Shown: piece by piece, positions 1 through 10,575 of the stretch
Layout: the number at the start of each line of letters is the position of its first letter
How positions within the stretch are numbered: the first letter of the stretch is position 1
From: Stramonita haemastoma
Lineage: Eukaryota; Mollusca; Gastropoda; Neogastropoda; Muricidae
Assembly (NCBI GenBank): GCA_030674155.1
Contig: CM060342.1
Span: forward strand, 4,275,538-4,295,537
Direction: 5' to 3'
Length of the DNA stretch: 20,000 nt
Notes under the pieces: model-generated
What the model was told of the DNA's origin: nothing
What the model saw: only the letters and a program-made list of their open reading frames with translations
Databases searched by the model: none
Made by a program: the position numbers and the translations under genes

Positions 1-46
<46 letters not shown>
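1..46. repeat. (CA)n microsatellite
   Basis: Pure CA dinucleotides run from the first base of the window to about 46, so the array may extend beyond the edge. The next 180 bases are low-information sequence with a pyrimidine-rich stretch (about 137-180) and no credible gene. Confidence 0.97.
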
Positions 47-50
<4 letters not shown>

Positions 51-225
51 GCGCAACCCATAACTGAAGGGACAACTTGAAGCTCTAGGCATCCCCATCA
101 TCACGATTCCCTCTGAGATCACAGCATGCAGACAGTCCTCCTCCTCCTGTGTTGGTCCCCCTCCCCCTTCTCCCTCCTTAAACAGATAGGGACTGACAAA
201 AATAAAATGACAGTACATGGAAAAT

Positions 226-578
226 ATTATTTATTATTTATTTATTTATTTATTCTTTTATATCGAGGGTAATGGAACAAGTACTCATGTGTTTTTTTTT
301 ACATTCAGTACCCTGTGTATGCAGTTTAGCAAATCTTATCTGTTCCCACACAATGGCCTACTCTTACGAAAAGCGGAACAGGATTTCACGTGTGAGCAAG
401 ATGTTCTGCGTGCGTTCGCACACGGGGCATCAGTTTATTGTCTCATCCGAAGAACAGTTGGGGAGAGTGGAGTCAGCACTGGTGTTAACTCCAGGGGAAA
501 ATCCCCTAGAACGGGAATCGAACCCGGGTCGTCACATTGCGAGCGCCATGTTCTAGCCACTAGGCTATCCCGCCCCCG
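226..578 (-). mobile_element. Family A SINE, full length (copy A1)
   Basis: This is a tRNA-derived SINE on the minus strand. Its 5' head lies at the right end: read in reverse, 567-552 gives an A box (TAGCCTAGTGGCTAGA) and 524-514 gives a perfect B box (GGTTCGATTCC), the RNA polymerase III promoter pair. Next come a small inverted repeat (AGGGGA/TCCCCT, about 493-507), a central block containing GGATGAGAC, a unique body, the 3' motif CCTCGATATAAAAGAATAAA and a (TAAA)n tail ending near 226. The same body recurs near 906, 1300, 2520, 3860, 5305, 9315, 11110 and 18900. Open frames over it (217-582, 272-556) read through the repeat and are not genes. No clear target-site duplication was found by eye. 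Confidence 0.9.
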
Positions 579-834
579 TTAATGAAGGGAGTAGGCTAAT
601 AGATATAGCACTGTTTTGAGAGGGGGAGAAAAGGAAAGGGCAGTTTGTTGCAGGGAGCCCTGTGTGACGCCCTGCAGAGCTTGTCACTGCAAACATTCAC
701 CAGACCTGCCTCTGCTGTGCTGTGTGTAGACACAGGAGGGGCCTGCCCCTGTCAGGTTTTGCCCCCACGGACAAGATCAGCAATCGTTTGGGAGGGGGGG
801 TCGTGAAAGTGTGTTGTTTTGTTTTGGTTTTAGT

Positions 835-866
835 GATGGTGGTGGTGGTGGTCGTCGTCGTCGTGG
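835..866. repeat. (GGT)n(CGT)n short trinucleotide repeat
   Basis: Five GGT units pass directly into four CGT units. The 579-834 interval before it is unassigned sequence with a small hairpin (AGGGGC-CT-GCCCCT near 736-749) and no gene. Confidence 0.85.
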
Positions 867-903
867 TACTGTGTGTGTGCGGGTGAGGGGGGTGCCTGGA
901 GCG

Positions 904-1262
904 CGTTATTTATTTATTTATTTATTTCCTTTTTTATTTCCTTATTTATTTATTCTTTTATTCTTTTATATCGAGGATAATGGAATAAGCACTCATGTGC
1001 TTTTTGTACATCTAGTCCCCGTGTGTATGCAGTTTTGTAAATCTTGTCATTTCTTCCCACCGGCACACAATGGCCTACTCTTCCAAAAAGCGGAACAGGA
1101 TTTAACGTGTGTGCAAGATGTTCTGCGTGCGTTTCACACGGGGCCTCGGTTTAAAGTCTCATCCGAAAGACTTTTGGGGAGAGTGGAGTCAGCACAGGTT
1201 CGACCGGAATCGACCCCGGGTCGTCAAATTGCCAGCGCAATGTTCTGACCACTAGGCTACCC
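904..1262 (-). mobile_element. Family A SINE, nearly full length (copy A2)
   Basis: It has the same architecture and orientation as copy A1: a (TTTA)n tail at the left, the TATCGAGGATAATGG motif at about 969, the body, the central block GTCTCATCC (minus strand GGATGAGAC) at about 1157, and the tRNA-like head ending near 1262 with a recognisable A box (reverse of GACCACTAGGCTA). About 20 bases that form the GGGGA hairpin in A1 are deleted between GTCAGCAC and CGGAATCGA. Short GT-rich stretches flank it on both sides (866-880 and 1265-1283), consistent with insertion into a GT repeat. Confidence 0.9.
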
Positions 1263-1297
1263 TATGTGTGATGTGTGTGTGTTTATGGTTGTTTTTT

Positions 1298-1452
1298 TTA
1301 AATTTGTATTTATTCTTTGATATTGAGGATTAGGAATAAGCATTCCATGTGCTTTTTTACATTAGTCCCCCTGTGTATACATTTTGTAAATCTTGTCATC
1401 TGTTCCCACCGGCACACGATGGCCTACTCTCACGAAAAGCGGAACTGGAAGA
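1298..1452 (-). mobile_element. Family A SINE, 3' half only (copy A3)
   Basis: The tail and about 150 bases of the body match A1 and A2 (GATATTGAGGATTAGGAATAAGC at the left, GGCCTACTC...AAGCGGAAC at the right). It then stops at the internal position where the consensus becomes GT-rich and continues as a GT array. The tRNA head is missing. The tail of A3 lies just beyond the head of A2, so the two copies are in the same orientation with a short GT stretch between them. Confidence 0.85.
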
Positions 1453-1557
1453 TGTGTGTGTGCGGCGTGCGTGCGTGTGTGTGTGCTGTGTGTGGTGTGT
1501 GTGTGGTGTGCTGTGCGTGTTGTGTGTGTGTGCGTGCGTGCGTGTGTGTGTGTGTGT

Positions 1558-1598
<41 letters not shown>

Positions 1599-1633
1599 TG
1601 TGCGTGTGTGTGTGTGTGCGTGTGTGTGTGTGC
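1453..1633. repeat. (GT)n compound microsatellite with GC and GG interruptions
   Basis: About 180 bases of GT with GTGC and GTGG interruptions. Predicted peptides rich in Val-Cys or His-Thr over this stretch are translation of the repeat. It begins inside a family A SINE. Confidence 0.95.
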
Positions 1634-2397
1634 TGTAATTACTGTTTCATTCAGCAAGAAGCACGTACATTACAGTCACACAAACCGATGTTGAGAGCAG
1701 CAACAAGCAGCTAGCGGATCAGGTGCTTAACACAGAAAACAGTACCTTGCCAGCTAGTGGGTACAATGTTTTCATATGAAATAAATAATATTTTTGTAAT
1801 AGTTTCCACTTCCAGAGGAGACAAATTAAACTTATCACCTTTCTCGACTCTGCTACAACCACGTATCGAAAGGAAAGCTATAACTGACTTGTTTGTTGTG
1901 CGTTCCCCAGCTTAACACTCTGGGGGTCACCCAGAATGTGCACTCTGACTCACTCACTCGTCCCTCCTTGGAATCACTGTGAGATTGAAATGAGAAGTTT
2001 GAGTGTATGACTGTTTTCAAGTAACTCGCCAAAAAGGCAGCCATACTCCGACTTCAGAAGATTTTTTCTCCTTTAAAGGAGAGTGCTGGTTGTTATGTCA
2101 AGAGCTTGTTATGGCTGAAGGAAATCTCAACACAACATTTTACATTTTAGTGTAGGCCTCGGCAGTTAGCTGACATCAATAACTGACACAGCTTTTGGCC
2201 TGGGCCAAATATAACCGATTTAAATACCAAGAAAAAAACAACCCTGCAAACAAACACTGCGATAACAAGCAAGCAAAAGAGTGGTAGAATTGCAAGAAAA
2301 GTAATTCCAAAAAGTCTACACAAAAGGGTGTATTCGTGCGTGCTTACAGACAGAGAGAGACGGCTCATAGAGACAGAGAGAAATAAATGAATGTTAT
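1634..2397. other. Unassigned single-copy-looking sequence
   Basis: About 760 bases of balanced composition with no convincing open frame: the frames at 1853-2044 and 2147-2368 are short and show no domain. Two small palindromes are visible, CTCCTTTAAAGGAG at 2068-2081 and TTTGGCC-TG-GGCCAAA at 2194-2209. It could be intron or intergenic DNA. It is one of the few stretches in the first 5 kb suitable as a unique anchor. Confidence 0.6.
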
Positions 2398-2414
2398 TTT
2401 ATTTCATTTTATTT

Positions 2415-2752
<338 letters not shown>

Positions 2753-2828
2753 CTCTGTCTCTCTGTCTCTTTCTCTATCTCTCTCTTCTCTCGTCTCTCT
2801 CTCTCTGTCTCTCTCTCTCTCTCTCTGT
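2753..2828. repeat. CT-rich degenerate microsatellite
   Basis: CTCTGT and CTCT units with scattered substitutions directly after the tail of SINE copy A4. It may be the other half of the 2417-2516 array, split by the insertion. Confidence 0.85.
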
Positions 2829-2942
2829 GTATTTCTCCCCCCATATCTCTTATAGTATAATATTCCCTTTCAGTTTTAAGACGCAGCTAGCTTACGGATA
2901 AGGAAATCAATAATACTTGGGCTTTTCCTCAGACAGACGGTT

Positions 2943-2963
2943 GGGGAGGAGGGAGGGAGGGGG
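2943..2963 (+). other. Potential G-quadruplex tract
   Basis: Four or more runs of three or more G separated by single A or short loops. This meets the usual sequence rule for intramolecular G-quadruplexes. No function is implied by sequence alone. Confidence 0.5.
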
Positions 2964-3105
2964 ATGGACGGTACTCTAAGTCACTGCAGCAGTCCTCCTC
3001 CTTCTGTAAGAACAGATTTCTCTGCAATTACATTTACCTAAAAAGTTCAGAGCTTCGCACAGTCTTTGTTGTCGAATGTTGTGGTGAGTCACGGTTTAAG
3101 GTTTC

Positions 3106-3119
3106 CGCGTGCGCACGCG
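3106..3119. other. Alternating purine-pyrimidine palindrome (Z-DNA candidate)
   Basis: CGCGTGCGCACGCG is a perfect 14-base palindrome with strict purine-pyrimidine alternation. It sits about 70 bases before a 79-base GT array, another Z-prone sequence. Confidence 0.5.
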
Positions 3120-3190
3120 CGAACGTGCACACGTCACGTCCGCGGGTGCTTGTGCGCGCGGTGTGTGTGAGCGATCGTGCGTGCGTGCGT

Positions 3191-3191
<1 letters not shown>

Positions 3192-3270
<79 letters not shown>
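3192..3270. repeat. (GT)n microsatellite
   Basis: About 39 uninterrupted GT units, followed by a short (GA)n (3278-3298). Confidence 0.97.
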
Positions 3271-3272
<2 letters not shown>

Positions 3273-3306
3273 ATGGGTGAGAGAGAGAGAGAGAGAGTGA
3301 GGGGGA

Positions 3307-3348
3307 TGAGTGAGTGAGTGAGTGAGTGATGAGTGAGTGAGTGAGTGA
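3307..3348. repeat. (GTGA)n tetranucleotide repeat
   Basis: About ten GAGT/GTGA units with one phase break in the middle. CATA/CACA-rich sequence follows (3361-3425). Confidence 0.92.
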
Positions 3349-3431
3349 AAGGGGGGAGGTATGCATACATACATACACACATGCACACACCATACACATA
3401 TGCGTGCACACGCACACACATACATTACATT

Positions 3432-3435
<4 letters not shown>

Positions 3436-3509
<74 letters not shown>
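3436..3509. repeat. (TA)n microsatellite
   Basis: About 36 TA units with a single extra T breaking the phase near 3460. Long TA arrays are self-complementary and can extrude as cruciforms. With the nearby GT and GC-alternating tracts this makes 3.1-3.5 kb a cluster of non-B-prone DNA. Confidence 0.95.
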
Positions 3510-3510
<1 letters not shown>

Positions 3511-3859
3511 CGTGCGGGCGTTCATACAAACACACACACATAGTAGGCCTCCGTCAGTCGGTGTCGACTATGGAATTCGCGCCAAAAGAAGGTCAGTTGT
3601 TCAGCGACAACGCCGGCTGTGGCTGGTCAGTCCAATGCGGGAGTGGCAGTCTCTGTTGCATTTATTGTTTTCTTTTATAACAGACACACACGAATAACCA
3701 ATCAGGTGCATTTTTTCTCATCCCGTCCCCCCGTGTGACCTTTTTACTGTTTCATGTCTCCTTCCTCACACGCCCCCCCCCCCCCCCCCCTCCTCCCGGT
3801 CTCTCTCGATGGCTCTCTCTTACGATCCGGAATCATGTTTCTCTTTGTTCTGCCTAGTC
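3510..3859. other. Unassigned sequence with a C-homopolymer
   Basis: About 350 bases without a credible gene. 3548-3665 is relatively GC-rich, of balanced composition, and not repeated elsewhere in the window. A run of about 18 C lies at 3773-3790. Open frames at 3341-3697 and 3754-4173 start or end in simple repeats and are not supported. Confidence 0.5.
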
Positions 3860-4016
3860 TTCTTCGTGCGTTCGCTCTGTCTGTGTCCTCTGTCTTAAAG
3901 TCTCATCCACTTTTGGAGAGTGAGTCAGCCTATGTTCTCCAGAGAAATCTCGACCGACTCGATCCCTCGTCAATTGCCAGCGCATGTCTCATGACCATTA
4001 CGCTATCCGTTCCCCC
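3860..4016 (-). mobile_element. Family A SINE, degraded 5' half (copy A5)
   Basis: A diverged minus-strand copy. Recognisable landmarks, in order, are CGTGCGTTCGC (about 3866), TTAAAGTCTCATCC (about 3894), ACTTTTGGAGAGTGAGTCAGC (about 3909), a decayed B box (CGACTCGATCCC) and a decayed A box (ATGACCATTACGCTATCC). The 3' half is replaced by unrelated and CT-rich sequence. It is older than A1, A2 and A6 to judge by the number of differences. Confidence 0.7.
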
Positions 4017-4064
4017 CCCACCTCCCCCCCCCAACCATGCAGATGTGGCTTGTGACTTAAACGT

Positions 4065-4066
<2 letters not shown>

Positions 4067-4127
<61 letters not shown>
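4067..4127. repeat. (CA)n microsatellite
   Basis: About 30 uninterrupted CA units. Confidence 0.97.
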
Positions 4128-4131
<4 letters not shown>

Positions 4132-4137
4132 CAATTC

Positions 4138-4498
4138 CTGCTCCCCCTCACTCCCCTCCCTCCACCTGCCTGACCTTCTCTGTACTGTTCCTCATGTTCT
4201 CCTTCCTCATCCATCACTCCCTCACCCTCACCTCCCCCCTCTCTGTCTCCCTCTCTGTCTCTGTCTCTCTATCTCTCCCTCTCTCTGTCTCTGTCTCTCT
4301 TTTTCTTTCTCCCCCCTCTCTCTCTCTCTCTCTCCACCATTCTCACTGCATCTTCACTCCTATCCTCTCCCCCCTCCCCACCTCTCCCCCACACCCCAAA
4401 CCAACACCCCACCCCTCCCCACCCTTCTCCTGTATCACAGATTGCTTCCTCCATCACCCTTACCTCCCTCCCCCCCTCCCCACCCTACCCCTATAATT
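4138..4498. repeat. Pyrimidine-rich low-complexity tract
   Basis: About 360 bases in which the plus strand is overwhelmingly C and T (CTCC, CTGT and CCCC motifs). Mirror-symmetric polypyrimidine runs of this kind can form triplex (H) DNA. Open frames at 4194-4496 (plus) and 4269-4457 (minus) are translations of this tract. Confidence 0.85.
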
Positions 4499-4689
4499 CC
4501 CTGTTGGTCTGATTCCATGGTCTCAATTTCGGGGGGCAATAAAATGAAGAAGCATGAAGGCCCCTCTCCTGGCAGGGCTGTCTGTCTCATCCTGCAGGGC
4601 ACACTGAGGGAGGCACAGTCACAGGGCGCACAGTGCAGAGGAACAAAGAACTGGACAAAAGGACCCAGAGATTGGTCACCGGCCTTGAC

Positions 4690-4808
4690 ATGCCTGTGCT
4701 GTACTGTTGTGCTGTGCTGTGCTTTACTGTTGTGCTGTTGTGCTGTGCTGTGCTGTGCTTTACTGTTGTGCTGTTGTGCTGTGCTGTGCTGTGCTGTGTT
4801 GTTGCTGT
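4690..4808. repeat. (TGTGC)n pentanucleotide array with higher-order structure
   Basis: TGTGC units alternate with TTTACTGTTGTGCTGT segments, so a longer unit of roughly 35-50 bases is itself repeated two to three times. All plus-strand frames stay open, giving spurious Cys/Leu/Val peptides. Confidence 0.85.
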
Positions 4809-4882
4809 AAAGAAAGACTGAAGAGGACATACCAAGCCTGGAAAAAACTGTCGCGACGACCATCCTGGTCATAGGATTGGTG

Positions 4883-5007
4883 GAGAAGAAGAAGAAGAAG
4901 AAGAAGAAGAAGAAGAAGAAGAAGAAGAAGAAGAAGAAGAAGAAGAAGAAGAAGAAGAAGAAGAAGAAGAAGAAGAAGAAGAAGAAGAAGAAGAAGAAGA
5001 AGAAGAG

Positions 5008-5063
<56 letters not shown>

Positions 5064-5064
5064 C
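4883..5064. repeat. (GAA)n(CAA)n compound trinucleotide array
   Basis: About 41 GAA units pass directly into about 19 CAA units. The plus-strand frame at 4877-5137 reads as a poly-Lys/poly-Thr peptide and the minus-strand frame as poly-Ser/poly-Leu; neither is a gene. A complementary array (GTT)n(CTT)n occurs at 18587-18720, so the same compound order is present on the opposite strand 13.6 kb away. Confidence 0.95.
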
Positions 5065-5155
5065 GTCAATGGAATCAGGAAATGGCTACAGTACTTGTGC
5101 CTCTGATCATAAGCAGTCTGGCTTCCCCTCTCCCTAACCAGACAGTTACCCAGCC
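5065..5155 (+). repeat. Dispersed repeat E, copy 1
   Basis: Landmarks are AATCAGGAAATGGC, ACAGTACTTGTGCC, TCTGATCAT, AGTCTGGCTTCC and TAACCAGAC. The same order and spacing recur at 7250-7350 and, shorter, at 7845-7915. Its nature is unknown: no tRNA-like head, coding frame or tail was identified. The following 150 bases (5156-5300) are GA-rich and unassigned. Confidence 0.65.
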
Positions 5156-5301
5156 CTGTCCACAGAGGACAGGGAAGAGGAGAAGAGAGGGAAGGGAAGA
5201 GTGGACAAATGTAGGAATCAATATGTAAGGGGGGGGGGAGGGGGTGCATCAACGAACTGATAACTAACTAAAAAAATGAGGAAACAAAGCTAAAAAGTAT
5301 T

Positions 5302-5657
5302 TATTCATTTCATTTATCTATTCTTTAATATCGAAGATAATGGAATAAGCACTCATGTTTTGTTTTTTACATTCTGTCCCAATGTGTATGCAGGTTGTTG
5401 TTTTTTTTCATTTGTTCCTACCGTCAAACAATGGCCTATTCTTTCGAGAAGCGGAACAGGATTTAACGCGTGTGCAAGATGTTCTGCGTACGTTCGCACA
5501 CGGGGCCTCGGTTTATAGTCTCATCCGAAGAACTTTTGGGGAGAGTGGAGTCAGCACTGACGTTAACTCCAGGGGAAAACTCCCCTCGAACAGGATTGGA
5601 GCCCAGGTCATAAGATTGCAAGCGCTATGTTCTAACCACAAGGCTGTCCTGTCCCCC
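5302..5657 (-). mobile_element. Family A SINE, full length (copy A6)
   Basis: A full-length minus-strand copy: AT-rich tail near 5302, ATATCGAAGATAATGG at 5329, body, central block (reverse of GTCTCATCC at about 5519), hairpin AGGGGA...TCCCCT near 5571, and a tRNA-like head in which the B box (reverse of GGATTGGAGCCC) and A box (reverse of CTAACCACAAGGCTG) each carry substitutions, so the promoter is probably weakened. The frame at 5355-5690 simply reads through the element. Confidence 0.9.
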
Positions 5658-5764
5658 GTAAGAAGTGGTGTAGGGGTGGGGGTAAACTAAGCATGAAGGG
5701 GGAGGAAAAGGATGGGCGGGAGGGGGGGGGGAGAAGATGGAGTAAATTGAAAGAAGCAGTGACG

Positions 5765-5929
5765 GACGCTGTAGCCTAGTGGTTAACACCGTTCGACTTC
5801 AATCCCGTTCATCTATGAAGTTATGGGTTCGAATCTCGGTGGCAGCGTCTGATGAAATACAATCTCCTAGGTCAAGGTCAAACGCAGACCTGCCATTTCC
5901 TTCCTTCCCTTCGTGTATATTATACGCAT
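5765..5929 (+). mobile_element. Family D SINE, 5' part with tRNA-like head
   Basis: A tRNA-like head spans 5765-5849. GACGCTG at 5765-5771 is exactly complementary to CAGCGTC at 5843-5849 (a seven-pair acceptor-like stem). The A box TAGCCTAGTGG is at 5772 and the B box GGTTCGAATC at 5826. Three extra bases between T-arm and acceptor positions and a poor T stem argue against a functional tRNA. The body that follows (CAAACGCAGACCTGCC, then TTCGTGTATATTATACGCA) resembles a SINE I recall from molluscan genomes. The element is interrupted at about 5929 and resumes at 6333. Confidence 0.72.
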
Positions 5930-6333
5930 CCTGGCCTCCCTTCATTTATCCCGTAGTCTGGCAGACCGATGGGGCATCACTGAAGATTTTTTGGCAGATT
6001 TTGAGGTGGGACACTGGGGTAAAAACTGATGATTTTTTTTTACAAGCCCATGTTAAAAGTTCTGCCATATATTTAAAGGGTATCACTTGTAAAGCATAAA
6101 AATCAAAGAATTACTCAGTTTTCTACACTGTTGCCATGGAAACAATCCAATATGGCCACCAAAACTCAAGACTTCAAACTCCTAAACCTTTTTATCTACA
6201 ACAAGTATGAGTAACCTGTTTATACAGACATATGTTGTTATCTGAATTCTTTAATTATACACGGGGAAATCCCCATGAATGTATCCAGCAATTTTTAATT
6301 CTAAAAAAACATGATTTGGGCCACTTTTGGACC
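5930..6333. mobile_element. About 400-bp insertion splitting the family D SINE
   Basis: This stretch separates two parts of the family D SINE. CGCA at 5925-5928 and again at 6334-6337 may be a four-base target-site duplication. I find no convincing terminal inverted repeats and no coding capacity; the frames at 5779-6099 and 6232-6474 show no domain. It contains GTTGCCATGGAAAC at 6130-6143 and a GGGGAAATCCCC palindrome near 6263. It could be a short non-autonomous element or ordinary inserted DNA. The inference depends on my recollection of the uninterrupted SINE order. Confidence 0.45.
6130..6143. promoter_or_regulatory. RFX/X-box-like palindrome
   Basis: GTTGCCATGGAAAC closely matches the X-box consensus bound by RFX transcription factors (two GTTGCC-type half sites). 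It is a single site in non-coding repeat DNA, so chance is a real alternative. Confidence 0.25.
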
Positions 6334-6421
6334 CGCACAAAATCAAATATGTACATTAAAGATCCAGTGATTCATGTTAGCGTTCAATGGGTTACGGAAA
6401 CACAAGCATACCGAGCATGCA
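6334..6421 (+). mobile_element. Family D SINE, 3' part
   Basis: CGCACAAAATCAAATATGTACATTAAAGATCC..., then TTAGCGTTCAATGGGTTACGGAAACA and CCGAGCATGC, matches the order I recall for the second half of this snail-type SINE. The expected (GAA)n-like tail is absent. About 125 bases of unassigned DNA follow before the GA array. Confidence 0.6.
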
Positions 6422-6548
6422 ACCTGTACAATGAATTGAAACGAGCTACTCTGAAGCCGGGAAGTGTGGGCTGAGGCCAGCAGGCAGACCTCCTGTAGAG
6501 TGACGAGCACAGGAGATGATCTGGGACCATACACCCCATCTCTGGTGA

Positions 6549-6975
<427 letters not shown>

Positions 6976-7210
6976 TGAAAGAGAGGGAGTGAATGCACGG
7001 ATAATTTGGTTGGTTTTTTTCGGGAAAGGAATAAGCAGATTTTGCATCTCAGTAAATAAAAGAAAAAAATCATGAAAAATCATGAACAAAATAAAAAATA
7101 GATTTTTAAAAAGTCAAGTTAGCAATGGTAGATAGCAATGTTTAAAAAAAAAAAAAAACCACCACGCAATAGAGATTGCACACTGGATGGGCCTGGAAGG
7201 TGGTGATAGT

Positions 7211-7240
7211 AGGGAGGGAGGGTAGGGGGGAGGGAGGGGG
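7211..7240 (+). other. Potential G-quadruplex tract
   Basis: GGGAGGGAGGGTAGGGGGG followed by AGGGAGGGGG gives six G-runs with one- or two-base loops, a strong match to the quadruplex rule. It lies immediately before dispersed repeat E copy 2; a similar G-rich run precedes copy 3. Confidence 0.55.
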
Positions 7241-7249
7241 AACAGACAA

Positions 7250-7350
7250 GTAAATGCAATCAGGAAAATGGCGCTATTTACCACAGCACTTGTTCCAGCC
7301 TCTGATCATCAGTCTGGCTTCCTCTCTGACTAACCAGACCTGGCAGCCAG
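7250..7350 (+). repeat. Dispersed repeat E, copy 2
   Basis: AATCAGGAAAATGGC, TTACCACAGCACTTGTTCC, CTCTGATCATCAGTCTGGCTTCC and TAACCAGAC align in order with 5068-5150. A GA-rich segment follows both copies. Confidence 0.65.
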
Positions 7351-7360
7351 CCAGTGCTTC

Positions 7361-7380
7361 TGACCTCTGACCTCTGACCC
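7361..7380 (-). promoter_or_regulatory. Triple DR1-like nuclear-receptor half sites
   Basis: On the minus strand three hexamers (GGGTCA, AGGTCA, AGGTCA) are each separated by one base. Direct repeats of AGGTCA with one-base spacing are the classic DR1 arrangement bound by RXR, HNF4 and COUP-TF type receptors. A seven-base tandem repeat arising by slippage gives the same pattern. Confidence 0.25.
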
Positions 7381-7431
7381 CTCGGGGAAGGGAAGGGAAG
7401 GGAACCAACAGGAGAGGAGGTGGGGGTGAAC

Positions 7432-7658
7432 CTTTACCTTTACCTTCATACCACTTTTTAAGTCACGGTAGTTTTCTCTATGTCAAATTCGGGCTGCTCT
7501 CTCCCGGGGAGAGCGCGTCGCCACAGGAGCAGCGCCACTTTTTTTTCTTCTTTTGTGTCTTCAACTGTGTTTGTTTCCCTTTCAGAGTGACTTAAAAAAA
7601 AAAAATTGCCAGGGGCAACTCTCTTGTTGCGGTGGGTTCTTTTACGTGCGCTAAATAA
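7432..7658 (-). mobile_element. Family B SINE, 5'-truncated (copy B3)
   Basis: Read on the minus strand it gives TTTAGCGCACGTAAAAGAACCC (from 7658), the AGAGTTGCCCCTGGCAA region, a GGCGCTG segment, the palindrome CTCCCCGGGAGAG, GCAGCCCGAATTTGACATAGAGAAA, and a short (AAGGTA)n tail at about 7451-7432. The same blocks occur in order in B1 at 14880-15110. The tRNA-like head and central block are missing. Flanking DNA to 7830 is A-, GA- and G-rich with no gene. Confidence 0.82.
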
Positions 7659-7844
7659 TTATTGTAAGAATTTCCAGAAGGTTGGGATGCTAGTTATACC
7701 ACCCCCTTCCCCCACAGGGGAGGAGGAGAAAAGGGGAGATTGAAAAGGGAGAAGGAGAAGGAAGGAACAGGGTAGTGGGGCGGCGGAGGGAGGGGGGAGA
7801 GGTAGGTGAGAGAGGGAGGTAGGGGAGGGGTTGTTAGTCTCAGG

Positions 7845-7913
7845 AGCAAATGCCATCAGGAATGACCACCCTCTTTACCGCTGTACTTGTCCGTCTGATC
7901 ATCAGCCACTGGC

Positions 7914-7916
<3 letters not shown>
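7845..7916 (+). repeat. Dispersed repeat E, copy 3 (truncated)
   Basis: AATGCCATCAGGAATG, TTTACCGCTGTACTTGTCC and TCTGATCATCAGCC match copies 1 and 2. The right part is lost where (TCTG)n begins, close to the position where the other copies read AGTCTGGC. Confidence 0.6.
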
Positions 7917-9492
<1,576 letters not shown>

Positions 9493-9551
<59 letters not shown>

Positions 9552-9584
9552 CACAGCACAGCACAGCACAGCACAGCACAGCAC
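9493..9584. repeat. (CA)n followed by (CACAG)n
   Basis: About 28 CA units (to about 9549) grade into about seven CACAG pentamers. Unassigned sequence of about 120 bases follows (9585-9711). Confidence 0.95.
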
Positions 9585-9708
9585 CATTAGAAAACAGATC
9601 ACAGAGCAACAGGAAAGTTATCGGACACAATTCTCAGAGACAAGGGGGGTAAGATGACTTTTCTCTTTACCCCTACACTGATACGTGGAGGAGGGAGAGA
9701 GAGGGGGG

Positions 9709-10368
<660 letters not shown>

Positions 10369-10421
<53 letters not shown>

Positions 10422-10430
10422 GAGAGAGAG

Positions 10431-10508
<78 letters not shown>
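10369..10508. repeat. (GA)n microsatellite
   Basis: GA array with GGAGAG and GAGGAG interruptions. It is the 5' flank of LINE copy 2 and also abuts the tail of the possible family A fragment on its right. Confidence 0.96.
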
Positions 10509-10510
<2 letters not shown>

Positions 10511-10575
10511 CGAAACTCGAATAATTATTTTAATGAGGGTAATTGGATAAGCCAAATGCTTCTTTACACCAGGCC
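10509..10575 (-). mobile_element. Possible family A SINE tail fragment (A10)
   Basis: TTTTAATGAGGGTAATTGGATAAGCC...ATGCTTCTTTACACCAG resembles the 3' end of family A (ATCGAGGATAATGGAATAAGCACT...GTGCTTTTTACATC), with several mismatches. CTCGAAA is repeated twice at its outer end. The 10576-10750 sequence beyond is A-rich and unassigned. Confidence 0.45.

Noticed and set aside
552..567. tRNA gene on the minus strand
   Set aside because: A and B boxes are intact, but the sequence continues into a repeated SINE body and the arms do not fold into a full cloverleaf by eye.
217..582. Small proteins over 217-582, 811-1248 and 5355-5690 with similar sequence
   Set aside because: Their similarity comes from family A SINE DNA, which each frame reads through; they end in the antisense tRNA head.
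2068..2081. Palindrome CTCCTTTAAAGGAG as an operator
   Set aside because: One short isolated palindrome in eukaryotic non-coding DNA; expected by chance at this scale.
4869..5252. Poly-Ser/poly-Leu or poly-Lys/poly-Thr proteins
   Set aside because: These are translations of the (GAA)n(CAA)n array on either strand.
5765..5849. Functional tRNA gene
   Set aside because: The boxes and acceptor-like stem are good, but the T stem has mismatches, three extra bases disturb the geometry, and SINE body sequence follows.
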